A stretch of DNA of 64,000 nucleotides, from assembly GCF_017876405.1 (NCBI RefSeq), contig NZ_JAGINW010000001.1:10057203-10121202 (forward strand), read 5' to 3'. Under the pieces are notes generated by a model. That model was not told the DNA's origin and did not search any database. It worked only from the letters and a program-made list of their open reading frames with translations. The position numbers and the translations under genes are program-made. Source of the DNA: Kibdelosporangium banguiense (GTDB taxonomy: Bacteria; Actinomycetota; Actinomycetes; Mycobacteriales; Pseudonocardiaceae). Positions 1-9,561 of the stretch are shown here, one piece after another. Each line of letters opens with the position of its first letter. Positions within the stretch are counted from its first letter, which is position 1.

Positions 1-2617
1 AGGGATCCACGTAGTCCGTCGGCATGACACGGACGCGTGCGTCGACGACGATCCCGCCGCGCTGCCCGACGACCAGCGGGTTGATGTCCAGCTCCGCGAC
101 CTCTGGCAGTAGCTCGGCCAGCCGGGCCACGCGCAGCAGGACGTCGCGGACGGCGGACTTGTCCACATCGGACGTGAACAGTTTCGGGGCCGAACGGATG
201 GCGTCGAGCATCTCGTCGGCGTCGACATCGGTGACTGGGACGAGCCGCGCTGTGCGGTCGTCGAGCATGTCAGTGTCCACGCCGCCGAGCCCGAACACGA
301 TCAACGGTCCGAACATGGGATCGCTACTCACGCCGATCAGCAGTTCGCGGCCGGGCTGGACCATCGGCTGGACCACGACGCCGTGCAGTGCCGTCCCGAA
401 CCGGTCTGCGAAGCCCTCGAAGGCCGCCCGGACCTCCTCGGCGTTGGACAGGCCGAGGCGTACTCCCCCGCCGCGGTTCTTGTGCAGCAGCCCGCTGGCG
501 ACGGCCTTCATCGCGACGGGAGTGTCGAACTCCTGCTGAGCGGCGACAGCTGCGTTGACGTCCTGGGCGAACATCTCGCCGAGCACCGGCAGGCCGAGGG
601 CCCGCAGCAAGGTGACGACCTGTTCCGGGCCTAGCCACCCGCCGTGGGTGTTGGCCGCCAGATAGTCGTGGATCACCCGGCGCGCGGCCTCGGCATCGAT
701 GCCAGCCAGTTCGGGTGTGCGGCCTGCAGGCCGGCGCAGCCAGGCGGCTCGCTCTGCAGCGTGGCCCAGCGCGACGGCCGCGGCAGCGGCGTCAGCGAAG
801 CAGGGCACCTGGTTCAACCAGTCCACCGCACTGACCTGTCCCAGTCGCACAGCGATCACAGTCTTTTGAGTGTGGACGTCGATAGCGTCTGCGGGGTCGC
901 CAAGCGCGGTGGGCGCGGCGATGGCGATGACCGCGTCGATTCCGTCGTCTTCGAGCACGATCCGCAGCGCTTCGGTGAAGACCTTGTCGTCCACCACCGC
1001 AGTGGTGTCGACAGGGTTGCTCACACTGGCCAAGGCAGGCAGAACCGCGTGCAGCTTCTTGCGCGTTTCATCAGACAGTTCCGGAACCACGAGTCCGTTC
1101 TGGACGCAGGCATCAGCGGCAAGCACACCCGCGCCGCCCGCGTTGCTGACCACAGCCACGCGGTTGCTTGTCGGCAACGGCTGGCGAGCCAGCAGCGCGA
1201 CCGTGTCGGTCAGCTCGGACAGCCGATCGACCGCGATGACACCGGCCTGCCGGAACAAGGCATCCCGCAGCACAGTCGGCGTCGTAGTGGCCGCGGTATG
1301 CGACGCCGCAGCCCGCTGCCCCACGTCCGTACTACCGGCACGGATGGCCAGGACGGGCTTGCTCCGGGCCAAATGCCGAGCCAGGCGGGAGAACTTGCGT
1401 GGGTTACCAAACGACTCCATGTAGAGCACCGCGATTCGGGTTCGGATGTCGTTCTCCCACCAGTGCAACAGGTCGTTGCCGCTCACGTCGTACTTGTCCC
1501 CAGTGGAAATCATGGTCGACACACCCATCCCCAACCGGCGCAGCTCCTCCAGCAAGGCAATGGCGATACCACCGGACTGCGTCACCACTCCGACGTCGCC
1601 CATGGCCAGGCCGCCGCGGGCGAAGCTCGCGTCGAGGCGAACCGCTGGCTCGCTATTCACGATTCCCAGGCAGTTCGGGCCGACCATGCGCATCCCGTGT
1701 TTCCGCACGGTCTCCAGCAGCCGTTTGCCCAGATCGGGATCTGTGGAAAGTCCTGAGCTGATCACCAACAGCGCCTGGACGCCCACACGGCCGCATTCCG
1801 CCGCGACGTCAGGCACCGCGGCGGCGGGCACGCACAGCACAGCAAGGTCCGGCACGTCGGGTATGGCTGCCACAGAGCGATAGCAGGGGATACCAAGCAC
1901 CTCGTGAGCATGTGGGTTGACCGCGGTGACCGCGCCTGTGAAACCGCCTGCAAGAATGTTGGACAGCACCGCGTGGCCGATGGATTCCGGCTTGCGTCCC
2001 GCGCCGACAACCGTGACCGAGTCCGGGCGAAACAAGGGCTGCAGGCTCGCTTTGTCAGCGAGCCGTTCCCGGACGGCGACAGCGTCGAGGTATCCGTCGT
2101 CCGGCGCGAGGTCGATATCCACCTCGATGACATCGAAGTCCGGACGCGTGTGCACGGGCAAGCCGATGTTCGAGAACACTTGCAGCATCCGCCAGTTGCT
2201 CGGCAACACGTCCGCGGAGAACTTCCGCACGCCGCGGCTGCGCGCCAGCGATCCCAGGTGCTCCAGCAGGATTGTGCCGATACCGTGGTGCTGCACTTGG
2301 TGTGACACCACAAGAGCGACGTCTCCGGTGACCGGCGAGCGGCCTTTGATGACGACGTACGCGGCCATTCCCAGCAACGTCTCGCCCTCGAAAATGCCCA
2401 CAGCGCCGTGATTCGCGGTGTCCTCGGACACGACCTTGTTGACGAAGCTGTCCAAGGGCGGGCTGGACATGCTGAAGAACCGCAGGTAGCGGTCTTCGTC
2501 CGGCATCGCCTGGTGCAGCGCGACCACCTGTTCGTGGTCGGCGGGGCCCAACTGGCGGACAGTCACCATTGTTCCGTCCGCGAGCAGTGACTTGACCGCT
2601 TCGGTGCTCATCGTCAT
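1..2617 (-). CDS. GNAT acetyltransferase fused to ADP-forming acyl-CoA synthetase (3' end beyond window)
   Basis: The minus-strand frame is open from an ATG at 2617 to the window edge, 872 codons without a stop. Residues ~1-160 are a GNAT domain with an acetyl-CoA loop (HHGIGTILLEHL). Residues ~185-640 match the CoA-binding and ligase domains of NDP-forming acetyl-CoA synthetases, including VTQSGGIAIALLE and ASHTAA, which carries the histidine phosphorylated in this family. Residues ~660 onward are the ATP-grasp domain (MKAVASGLLHKNRGGGVRLG). Proteins of this architecture acetylate lysines of acyl-CoA synthetases in actinomycetes; that role is by family, not shown here. A second ATG at 2611 is possible. 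About 20-30 C-terminal residues are missing at the edge. Confidence 0.92.
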   Translation of the reverse strand, partial: MTMSTEAVKSLLADGTMVTVRQLGPADHEQVVALHQAMPDEDRYLRFFSMSSPPLDSFVNKVVSEDTANHGAVGIFEGETLLGMAAYVVIKGRSPVTGDVALVVSHQVQHHGIGTILLEHLGSLARSRGVRKFSADVLPSNWRMLQVFSNIGLPVHTRPDFDVIEVDIDLAPDDGYLDAVAVRERLADKASLQPLFRPDSVTVVGAGRKPESIGHAVLSNILAGGFTGAVTAVNPHAHEVLGIPCYRSVAAIPDVPDLAVLCVPAAAVPDVAAECGRVGVQALLVISSGLSTDPDLGKRLLETVRKHGMRMVGPNCLGIVNSEPAVRLDASFARGGLAMGDVGVVTQSGGIAIALLEELRRLGMGVSTMISTGDKYDVSGNDLLHWWENDIRTRIAVLYMESFGNPRKFSRLARHLARSKPVLAIRAGSTDVGQRAAASHTAATTTPTVLRDALFRQAGVIAVDRLSELTDTVALLARQPLPTSNRVAVVSNAGGAGVLAADACVQNGLVVPELSDETRKKLHAVLPALASVSNPVDTTAVVDDKVFTEALRIVLEDDGIDAVIAIAAPTALGDPADAIDVHTQKTVIAVRLGQVSAVDWLNQVPCFADAAAAAVALGHAAERAAWLRRPAGRTPELAGIDAEAARRVIHDYLAANTHGGWLGPEQVVTLLRALGLPVLGEMFAQDVNAAVAAQQEFDTPVAMKAVASGLLHKNRGGGVRLGLSNAEEVRAAFEGFADRFGTALHGVVVQPMVQPGRELLIGVSSDPMFGPLIVFGLGGVDTDMLDDRTARLVPVTDVDADEMLDAIRSAPKLFTSDVDKSAVRDVLLRVARLAELLPEVAELDINPLVVGQRGGIVVDARVRVMPTDYVDP

Positions 2618-2766
2618 GACTTCGACGCTAGGCACAATGTAAAAGACCAACTACGGCCAGAAGACCCTGTGCCTCAAGGGCCATCGCCCGCCTTTCACAG
2701 CCATCCGCCCCGTGGCCGCGCCCCGTGCTCCCCGGCAACATGGGCTTATTCACAAGGGAGACGAAG

Positions 2767-2988
2767 ATGGCCAAGGACTGGACGGTGCAGGTGCACCTGG
2801 ACGACTCCACGGGCGCGGTGATCGCGACGGCGACGTTGATCGACGAGAACGACGGAACGCTGTCAGCCAGCGCGCAATTCCGTAGCGCGACTCCGGACAC
2901 GGCCGTGTCTCAGTGTCAATTTGAGCTCGCCGCCGCGCGTGCGTTACAGCGGCTGTCCGACGCTCTGATCACCGCTGCTAGCCGGTGA
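2767..2988 (+). CDS. DUF1876 (Rv1738/Rv2632c-like) small stress protein
   Basis: This 73-residue protein begins MAKDWTVQVHLDDS and ends ALQRLSDALITAASR. The start at 2767 is chosen over the longer upstream ATG because GGGAGA sits 5 bases before it. The strand-rich N-terminus and helical C-terminus match DUF1876, the family of M. tuberculosis Rv1738, a hypoxia-induced DosR-regulon protein structurally related to ribosome hibernation factors. A role in translational quiescence is inferred from that relative. It is divergent from the GNAT/synthetase gene, and its last 11 bases overlap the end of the convergent P-type ATPase remnant. Confidence 0.85.
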   Translation: MAKDWTVQVHLDDSTGAVIATATLIDENDGTLSASAQFRSATPDTAVSQCQFELAAARALQRLSDALITAASR

Positions 2989-4636
2989 GTGTGAAGTAGT
3001 CCTCTTCCTCCTGCGCGAAATGCAGTGTCAGGATGGCATCCAGCCCGTACAGGGTGGCTCGCAGATCGTCGACCTGGTCCGGGCCGATGGAATCCGATGT
3101 GGACAGGTGGCGGCCGAGCCGCCGGATGTGCCGCTCGATCTCCATGTGCCCGCGGCTCATCGCCTGGGTGACTTCCGGATCGCCGAGCAACTCGGCGACC
3201 ACCGGATACAGCTCCCGGTCCTCGGCCAGTTCGTGCGGCAGCAGGTGTTCGGACACGAGCTGGTACGCGCGCCGCACGGACTGCTCCGCCTGGGCAGTCG
3301 GCCCTTCCGAGAGATCGTCCGCCGCCTGGCGCACTGCTCGGCGGGCCGGCATCAGCTGCTCGTGCTCAGCCGCGAACCTCTGCAGGACCTGCTCGATCTG
3401 CTCAGCCGGCCGTCGCCGCACTGGTGGGAGCCAGCCGACCGCGGCGATCACCATGGCGACCAGAGACAAGGCGATACCGATGCCCGCGCTCTGCAGGGCG
3501 ATGCGGTGCGCTCGGACGGCGGCCTCGACGGCGTCGGCCAGCCGCGCGATGCGCCCGTCGGTGATGACCGCGTCCGCAGCCTGAGCTGCAGCGGTGGCGT
3601 CCCGTCCAGCCAAGCCGATCCCCACGTCGGCCGCGGCCAGCGCGGGCGCGTCGTTGATCCCGTCGCCGACCATCAACGTCACCGCCCGGGCACGTTCTTC
3701 CCGCACTCGGTTGACTTTGTCCGCCGGACTGCACTGCGCCGACAGGTCGTCCAGGCCGAGCAGGATGCCGACGTCCTGTGCGTTGGCCAGTCGATCACCG
3801 GTGAGCAGGACGATCCGCTGCAGACCGGCGGATCGCAGTCGCCGGAGCGTTCGTGCGGCGTCCGGCCGGATCTCGTCACGGACGAGCAGGACCCCGATGG
3901 GTTCGCCGTCCCGGCTGACCCAGATTGTGCTGGCCATATCGAGTTCGGCTCGCCGGACCGCGGCCTTCGCCCATGGTGGCAACACCTCGCTCTCGGGCTT
4001 TCCGACGGTGATCCTTGCCCCCTGGACATATCCGGCGGCGCCGATGCCGGGCTGCTCGGTGACCTGTTGCGCGGGTGCTACGCGGAGCCCTGCGAGCCGA
4101 GCCGCACGGACAACCGCAGTTGCCAGCACGTGCGGTGACAGTTGCTCCACGGCGGCCGACAGCTCAAGGACACGTTGTTCGGTGTAGTTCGGCGCGGCCA
4201 GGACACTGGTGATCGTCGGCTGTCCGGCCGTCACAGTTCCGGTCTTGTCCAGGACGGCGGTGCGCGCACGCCCCAACGCTTCCAGAGCAGCACCATGTTT
4301 GAGGACCACACCTAGGCGTGAGGCACGAGACATTCCCGCTGTGATGGCAATGGGCGCGGCCAACAACAGCGGACACGGTGTGGCCGTGACCAACACCGCC
4401 ACTGCTCGTACCGGATCTCCCGTCAGAATCCATGCCGCAGCTGCGATCGCGACAGCCAGGGGCAAGAACACCGCGGCAAGGCGATCAGCGAGCCGAACCA
4501 CAGGCGCGCTTTCCGCAGCCGCCTGTTCGGCCAGGCACATCACTCCAGCGTAGGTGCTTTCGTCCGCAGTCGCGGTCGCGGTCAATTCGGCTGCCTCGCC
4601 GGCGTTGACCACTCCGCTGCGGATGCCTTCGCCTGG
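2978..4636 (-). pseudogene. N-truncated metal P-type ATPase with C-terminal hemerythrin domain
   Basis: The frame starts inside the actuator domain (GEGIRSGVVNAGE); a stop codon lies just upstream (about 4635-4640), so the metal-binding N-terminus, the first transmembrane helices and the TGE loop are absent. What remains has the TPCPLLLA membrane motif, the phosphorylation site DKTGT, the hinge GDGINDAP and two C-terminal helices. After GWLPPV the sequence jumps to a ~140-residue hemerythrin domain (HELAEDRE, GHMEIERH, HFAQEEEDYF), skipping the final membrane segment expected in relatives. A working pump is unlikely. It could be read as a GTG- or ATG-started 544-residue protein, for instance from 4612, and the hemerythrin part could still fold. 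It lies 27 bases after the upstream stress-protein gene. Confidence 0.75.
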
Positions 4637-4662
4637 CCCGCGGTTTCAGCAGCTTGGACATA

Positions 4663-5529
4663 TCAGCTGTGTGGTCGTATGACAGCAACCGCGCACGGCG
4701 CGTGATGCAGCAGTGCTTGGCTGGTCGAGCCGAGCAGCATGCCTTTCAGGCCGCCGCGGCCACGCGAGCCGACCACCACCAGCTGGGCGTCGCGCGCGGC
4801 TTCGAGCAAGCTGTGTGCGGGCCGGTCGGCAGTGACGACCAGCCGGACCTCGACATCCCGATACTTCTCGCGCCAGCCGGCCAGGCCTTCGTCGAGGATG
4901 CGCCGCTGCTCATCCTGCGCTTCTGTCCATGTCAAGCCGTAGGGTGGCAGCGAGAATTTCATGTACAGGGAAAGATCGCTCCAGGCGTGCAGCGCGACCA
5001 ACGGAACGCCGAGCCTGGACGCTTCCTCGAACGCGAAGGCGACGGCCGCCTCGCTGGTGGCCGAACCATCCACTCCAACCACGACCGGCTTCTCAGCCCG
5101 GTCTTCCTCGCCACGCACCACCACGATCGGGCAATGCCCGTGAGTGGACAGCGCGACCGCGACTGAGCCGATCACCAGCCCGGTGAAACCGCCAAGTCCG
5201 CGTGATCCGAGAACCACAAGTCCCGCGGATTCCGACTCCTCGATCAGCCGCTGGGCGGCAGGGCCGCTGCGCAGGTGCGTCGACAGGTCGACCTCGGGGG
5301 CCGCTTCTTTCGCCAGTAGCGCGGCCTCGCGCAGCCATTCCCGCCCTTGCTGGGCGAGCGCCTCGGAGACCGACACCGGCAGCGTCACTGGGGTGTACGC
5401 CTCGATGACCATGCACGCGTGCACCAACCGCAGCGGCACGTGCCGGCCGGCTGCTTGCTTCGCGGCCCACCGGACCGCGTGTTCCGCGGACGTGGAACCG
5501 TCCACTCCGACAACAATCGGCTTGCTCAT
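4663..5529 (-). CDS. Tandem universal stress protein (UspA x2)
   Basis: This 288-residue protein has two UspA domains (about 1-140 and 150-288). Each begins with a VVGVDGS strand-loop and ends with the ATP-binding signature G-x2-G-x9-G-S (GSRGLGGFTGLVIGS and GSRGRGGLKGMLLGS). It is a cytoplasmic nucleotide-binding stress protein; members of this class are induced by hypoxia in mycobacteria. Its ATG overlaps the stop of the upstream nitroreductase gene (ATGA, 5526-5529), so translation is probably coupled. It is the fourth gene of an apparent operon beginning at the phosphoketolase gene. Confidence 0.93.
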   Translation of the reverse strand: MSKPIVVGVDGSTSAEHAVRWAAKQAAGRHVPLRLVHACMVIEAYTPVTLPVSVSEALAQQGREWLREAALLAKEAAPEVDLSTHLRSGPAAQRLIEESESAGLVVLGSRGLGGFTGLVIGSVAVALSTHGHCPIVVVRGEEDRAEKPVVVGVDGSATSEAAVAFAFEEASRLGVPLVALHAWSDLSLYMKFSLPPYGLTWTEAQDEQRRILDEGLAGWREKYRDVEVRLVVTADRPAHSLLEAARDAQLVVVGSRGRGGLKGMLLGSTSQALLHHAPCAVAVIRPHS

Positions 5530-6488
5530 CTCAATCCCCTGACAACTTCAGCATACGGACGGCGAGGGCTGGCTTCCGGAACACGATGTGATCGGCCGAC
5601 CCGCAGTAGGGCGTGCGGGAAGCCGGGCAGCTGCAACTGTTCGCTGAGCCCGGCTCGGACTTCGGCCAGTTGCAGCGGCTGGGTGATCAGCGACGCCGCG
5701 AGATCCAGATGTGTCGCAGTCAGCCATGCACGCTGAATTGCGGCACCAGCAAGCACATGGTCCCGCTTGGTGTCGTCGACGGTTTCCACGATCAGCACAC
5801 ATTCCTTGGCGATGCGAGCCGTCAGGACGTCAAGGTCCGGCACTCCGTCAATACCGTGAACCAGGCCGCCGAACAGCCCGTGCGCGATCCGGTCCGCCGG
5901 AATGCCGATCCTGGCCGCACCCCGGTCGAACGTCAGCGAGCGCATCTCTCGCAGGTAGCGATGATCGTGATGCAGAACTTTGGCGGCGTGTTCGCAGAGC
6001 TTTGCGACCACGCTCGCTTCGGCTTGCCCGGTGACACGGCGAACGCCGACGCGCTCGCCGTGCATCGCGTGTTCAACAGCACGGATCTCCTCCGCGGACA
6101 GCGGTTCGCCGTCGAACTTGAAGCGCTGGCTGCGCCGGTGCGGAATGGCCTGGTACATCTGCCATTCGGATTCGGTATGCGACTGCCGGCGAACCGGGGT
6201 GACGACCGCGACCTGGTCCGGATGCTGTGGGTCCGGGAAGAGCGTCGTGATGATCTCCCATCCCAGACTGCGCACAGCCAGCTCGAGGTTGGCCAAGGCC
6301 GCGCCGCAGGACATCAGCCTGTCCCGGCCTGCCGGGTCGTGGTGCGGCAGCGCATGGTCCCAGCGTTCGAACAGCAGGAGGTTGCGATCGTGCAGTTCCA
6401 GCACCCATGGCTGAATGTTGTGTACCGAAGGTGCCTGGGAGACCGCCTCGAAAAGTACGCGAACCTCGCCTGGTGACCAGAACGACAT
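5526..6488 (-). CDS. Acg-type nitroreductase family protein
   Basis: This 320-residue protein has the Acg (M. tuberculosis Rv2032) pattern: an N-terminal FMN-site motif APSVHNIQPW near residue 20, a central IPHRRSQRFKFDG motif, and a second degenerate nitroreductase half. Known Acg proteins bind FMN but lack ordinary nitroreductase activity and are hypoxia-induced, so flavin storage or sequestration is one possible role. The gene lies 32 bases after a stress-protein gene and overlaps the next one by four bases. The surrounding hypoxia-type genes support the assignment. Confidence 0.88.
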   Translation of the reverse strand: MSFWSPGEVRVLFEAVSQAPSVHNIQPWVLELHDRNLLLFERWDHALPHHDPAGRDRLMSCGAALANLELAVRSLGWEIITTLFPDPQHPDQVAVVTPVRRQSHTESEWQMYQAIPHRRSQRFKFDGEPLSAEEIRAVEHAMHGERVGVRRVTGQAEASVVAKLCEHAAKVLHHDHRYLREMRSLTFDRGAARIGIPADRIAHGLFGGLVHGIDGVPDLDVLTARIAKECVLIVETVDDTKRDHVLAGAAIQRAWLTATHLDLAASLITQPLQLAEVRAGLSEQLQLPGFPHALLRVGRSHRVPEASPRRPYAEVVRGLR

Positions 6489-6520
6489 GACAGCTCACTC
6501 CAGTGTCTATTTCGGAAGTT

Positions 6521-7015
6521 TCAGAGCAGGGGCCCGATCGTCAACGGCGGCGCGTCTTCGGTGACGGGTGCCTTCTCGTGCTTGCGGTGGGCGTCCGGGA
6601 TGACGACGACCGGGCAGGGCGAGTGGTGCACGCAGTACGAGCTGACCGAGCCGAGCAGCGCCTCGTACAACCGGTTGTAGCCGTGGCTGCCGACGACCAG
6701 CAAGTCGGCTTCGGCAGCGGCCTGGACCAGGGCCGGGCCAGGCTGGCCTTCCAGCAGCAGTTCGGTGATCTCCACGGTGTGGCCTGCCTGGTTCACCGCA
6801 TTCGCCAGCAGCTCCCGCTGTGCCTCCAGGACCTCGCTGCGGGGTCGCAGCTGGATCAGGTCCAGCCTGTTCAGTCCCGCGGCGGCCGGGTCGGAGTGCC
6901 AGGCGTTAACTGCCGTGACGGTGACGCCCCGGCGGATGGCTTCGTCGATGGCCCAACGCAATGCGGCGATACTGACAGTGGATCCGTCGACGCCGACGAT
7001 GATCGGCTTGTTCAT
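6521..7015 (-). CDS. Universal stress protein (single UspA domain)
   Basis: This 164-residue single-domain UspA begins MNKPIIVGVDGST and has the nucleotide-binding signature GSHGYNRLYEALLGS near residue 110. A charged, variable tail of about 20 residues follows the domain. The ATG overlaps the stop of the phosphoketolase gene by four bases (7012-7015), so the two are one transcript and probably translationally coupled. A general stress or dormancy function is inferred from the family and from the neighbours. Confidence 0.92.
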   Translation of the reverse strand: MNKPIIVGVDGSTVSIAALRWAIDEAIRRGVTVTAVNAWHSDPAAAGLNRLDLIQLRPRSEVLEAQRELLANAVNQAGHTVEITELLLEGQPGPALVQAAAEADLLVVGSHGYNRLYEALLGSVSSYCVHHSPCPVVVIPDAHRKHEKAPVTEDAPPLTIGPLL

Positions 7016-9378
7016 GATGTCCTCCTTGGTGTCCAGTCACGGATCTCGGGCAGGTCTTCGCCTGTCCGGCGGATGTAGTCGTGGTGGCGGGCCAGCCGGC
7101 CGAGCAGTTCCTGACGCAGGTGACCGATCCGGCCCTCCAGCCGTGGCACACGCTCCAGTGCGGCGAGTGCGAGGTGGTAGCGGTCCAGCTCGTTGAGCAC
7201 GCACATGTCGAACGGTGTCGTGGTGGTGCCGTAGTCGTGGAAACCCCAGACGTGCAGGTTGTCGTGGCCCGGGCGGCGGTAGGTCAGCCGGTGGATCAGC
7301 CACGGATAGCCGTGGAACGCGAAGATCACCGGCTTGTCGCCTGTGAAGATCTCGCCATACACGCGATCGCTGACACCATGCGGGTGCTGCTCCGGCGAGA
7401 ACAAGCGGCCGAGGTCGACCACATTGACGATACGAATCTTCAAGTCCGGCACTAGTTCTCGCAGAACATCCGCAGCGGCAAGCGTTTCCTGTGTCGGGAC
7501 ATCTCCCGCGCAGGCCAGCACGACGTCGGTGTTGCCGTCGAGGTCGTTGCTCGCCCAGCTCCACACACCCAGACCTTGTTCGCAGTGCGCGCGTGCCTCG
7601 TCGGCGGTCAGGTACTGGTGTGCGGGTTGCTTTCCGGCCACGATCACGTTCACCAGCCCGCGGGTGCGCAGGCAGTGGTCGGCCACGCTCAGCAGTGTGT
7701 TGGCGTCCGGCGGAAGGTACACCCTGGCGACTTCGGGGCGCTTGCTCAGCACGTGGTCGATGAACCCAGGGTCCTGGTGCGACGCTCCATTGTGGTCTTG
7801 GCGCCACACGTGCGAGGTCAGCAGGTAGTTCAGGCTCGGCACCGGCCGGCGCCACGGGATGTCCGCGGCCGTGTGCAACCATTTGGCGTGCTGGGCCACC
7901 ATCGAGTCGACGATGTGCGTGAACGCCTCATAGCTCGACAACAGCCCGTGCCGACCGGTCAGCAGGTAACCCTCCAGCCAGCCTTGGCACAGGTGCTCGG
8001 ACAACACCTCGAACACCCGGCCATCCCGCGACAGGTGTTCGTCGTTGGGTTCGATGGGCAGCTGCCAGCGCCTGCCGGTCACATCCAGGACGTCGCCGAG
8101 CCGGTTGGAGGCGTGCTCGTCGGGCGCGAAGTACAGCAGGTTGTCGGTGTTCGCGGCCATGGCGTCACGCAGGTAGCCGCCGAGCGCGCGAGTCGCCTCG
8201 GACTTCCTGGTGACCTCCACCGCGTACTTCCGCCAGTCCGGCAGACGAAGGTCACGTTGCACCAGACCGTGCGCGATCGGGTTGGCGCTCATCCGCAACT
8301 CGCCCAACGGATGCCAGTACCGCACCAGAGCCGCAGGCGTACCGTCGGTGTCGAACAGCTCGCCAGGCCGGTAGGACTGCAGCCAGGTTTCCAGCTGGGC
8401 CAGCCGGTGCGGGTCCGACCGGATGTTGGTGATCGGCACCTGGTGCGATCGCCATGAACCCTCGACCTGGTGCCCATCAACAACTGTGGGCCCGGTCCAG
8501 CCCTTCGGAGTCCGCAGCACGAGCACCGGCCATACCGCTGCCCGGCCGCGGACGCCCCGGCGCGCATCGCTCTGGATCTGCCGGATGTCCGACAAACAGT
8601 CAGCAAGCGCTTCCGCATAGGCCTCGTGGACCTCGAACGGATCCGAGCCGGCGACCTCGACCGCACGCCAGCCGTGTCCCCGCAGCATCGCAGCCAGGTC
8701 TTCGCGCGCCAGCCGGGATAGCACGGTCGGATTGGCGATCTTGTAGCCGTTGAGGTGCAGGATCGGCAGCACCGCGCCATCGGTCGCTGGGTCGAGGAAC
8801 GCCGGTGCGTGCCAGCTCGTGGCCAACGGGCCCGTCTCTGCCTCACCGTCGCCGATCACACAGGCCACGATCAGGTCAGGGTTGTCCAGCGCGGCTCCGG
8901 TGGCGTGCGCCAGCGCGTAACCCAGCTCACCGCCCTCATGGATCGAGCCCGGCAGGTGCGCCGACGCGTGGCTGGGCACGCCACCAGGAAACGAGAACTG
9001 GCGGAACAACTCACGCATCCCTTGTTCGTCCTGGCTGACGTGCGGGTAGAGCTCCGAGTAGGTGCCCTCCAGCCACGCGGCGGAGTTCAGTCCGGCGGCC
9101 CCGTGTCCGGGGCCGGTCACCAGCAGGGCATTGAAGTTGTCGCGCATGATCAGGTGGTTGAGGTGGGCGTAAGTCAGCGTGATGCCCGGCACCGTCCCCC
9201 AGTGACCCAGCAGGCGCGGTTTGACGTGCCCAGGCTGCAGCGGAGTGCGCAGCAACGGGTTGTCCAGCAGGTAGATCTGGCCCACTGACAGATAGTTCGC
9301 CGCACGCCACCACGCATCGATCCGGTGCATCGTGTCAGCGCCGGACCGGGCTTCGGTGAGGTGAGTCTGGGCGGTCAT
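7012..9378 (-). CDS. xfp: Xylulose-5-P/fructose-6-P phosphoketolase
   Basis: This 788-residue thiamine-diphosphate enzyme splits xylulose-5-phosphate or fructose-6-phosphate to acetyl-phosphate. Family motifs include GHWGTVPG, TGPGHGAAGLNS, the ThDP/Mg motif IGDGEAETG, LNGYKIANPT and TPKGWTGP; the length is typical. The ATG at 9378 is preferred because GGAAGG lies 7 bases before it; the ATG at 9384 is too close. It is the first gene of an operon with a stress protein, an Acg-type protein, a tandem stress protein and the ATPase remnant. Acetyl-phosphate production fits fermentative or hypoxic energy metabolism. A DosR-like box lies 82 bases upstream. Confidence 0.95.
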   Translation of the reverse strand: MTAQTHLTEARSGADTMHRIDAWWRAANYLSVGQIYLLDNPLLRTPLQPGHVKPRLLGHWGTVPGITLTYAHLNHLIMRDNFNALLVTGPGHGAAGLNSAAWLEGTYSELYPHVSQDEQGMRELFRQFSFPGGVPSHASAHLPGSIHEGGELGYALAHATGAALDNPDLIVACVIGDGEAETGPLATSWHAPAFLDPATDGAVLPILHLNGYKIANPTVLSRLAREDLAAMLRGHGWRAVEVAGSDPFEVHEAYAEALADCLSDIRQIQSDARRGVRGRAAVWPVLVLRTPKGWTGPTVVDGHQVEGSWRSHQVPITNIRSDPHRLAQLETWLQSYRPGELFDTDGTPAALVRYWHPLGELRMSANPIAHGLVQRDLRLPDWRKYAVEVTRKSEATRALGGYLRDAMAANTDNLLYFAPDEHASNRLGDVLDVTGRRWQLPIEPNDEHLSRDGRVFEVLSEHLCQGWLEGYLLTGRHGLLSSYEAFTHIVDSMVAQHAKWLHTAADIPWRRPVPSLNYLLTSHVWRQDHNGASHQDPGFIDHVLSKRPEVARVYLPPDANTLLSVADHCLRTRGLVNVIVAGKQPAHQYLTADEARAHCEQGLGVWSWASNDLDGNTDVVLACAGDVPTQETLAAADVLRELVPDLKIRIVNVVDLGRLFSPEQHPHGVSDRVYGEIFTGDKPVIFAFHGYPWLIHRLTYRRPGHDNLHVWGFHDYGTTTTPFDMCVLNELDRYHLALAALERVPRLEGRIGHLRQELLGRLARHHDYIRRTGEDLPEIRDWTPRRTS

Positions 9379-9460
9379 CGCCATACCTTCCGTCGAGGTT
9401 GTCGACCCCAACGCTGCCCGCACACCCCACGCCGCCGATACCGCCGCCAGCCCTGTGCGG

Positions 9461-9480
9461 ATCAGGACTTTCGCCCCCAA
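9461..9480. promoter_or_regulatory. DosR/DevR-like box between divergent xfp and stress-protein genes
   Basis: The 20-mer contains AGGACTTTCGCCCCCAA and agrees with the mycobacterial DosR consensus (TTSGGGACTWWAGTCCCSAA) at 16 of 20 positions by eye, including the key G5, C8 and G13. It sits 82 bases upstream of the phosphoketolase ATG and 81 bases upstream of the plus-strand stress-protein ATG, so it could serve both. No DosR/DosS gene is in the window. Confidence 0.5.
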
Positions 9481-9561
9481 TTCAGCAGGCAGCCAGCCCT
9501 ATCGGGTCAACGTCAGTCAAGGCGACCGTGGACACCGGCACACACAGGTAGTGGAGGAACG

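Noticed and set aside
2655..2674. Possible second DosR box (minus strand, AGGGTCTTCTGGCCG)
   Set aside because: Only about half of the consensus positions agree and the symmetry is poor.
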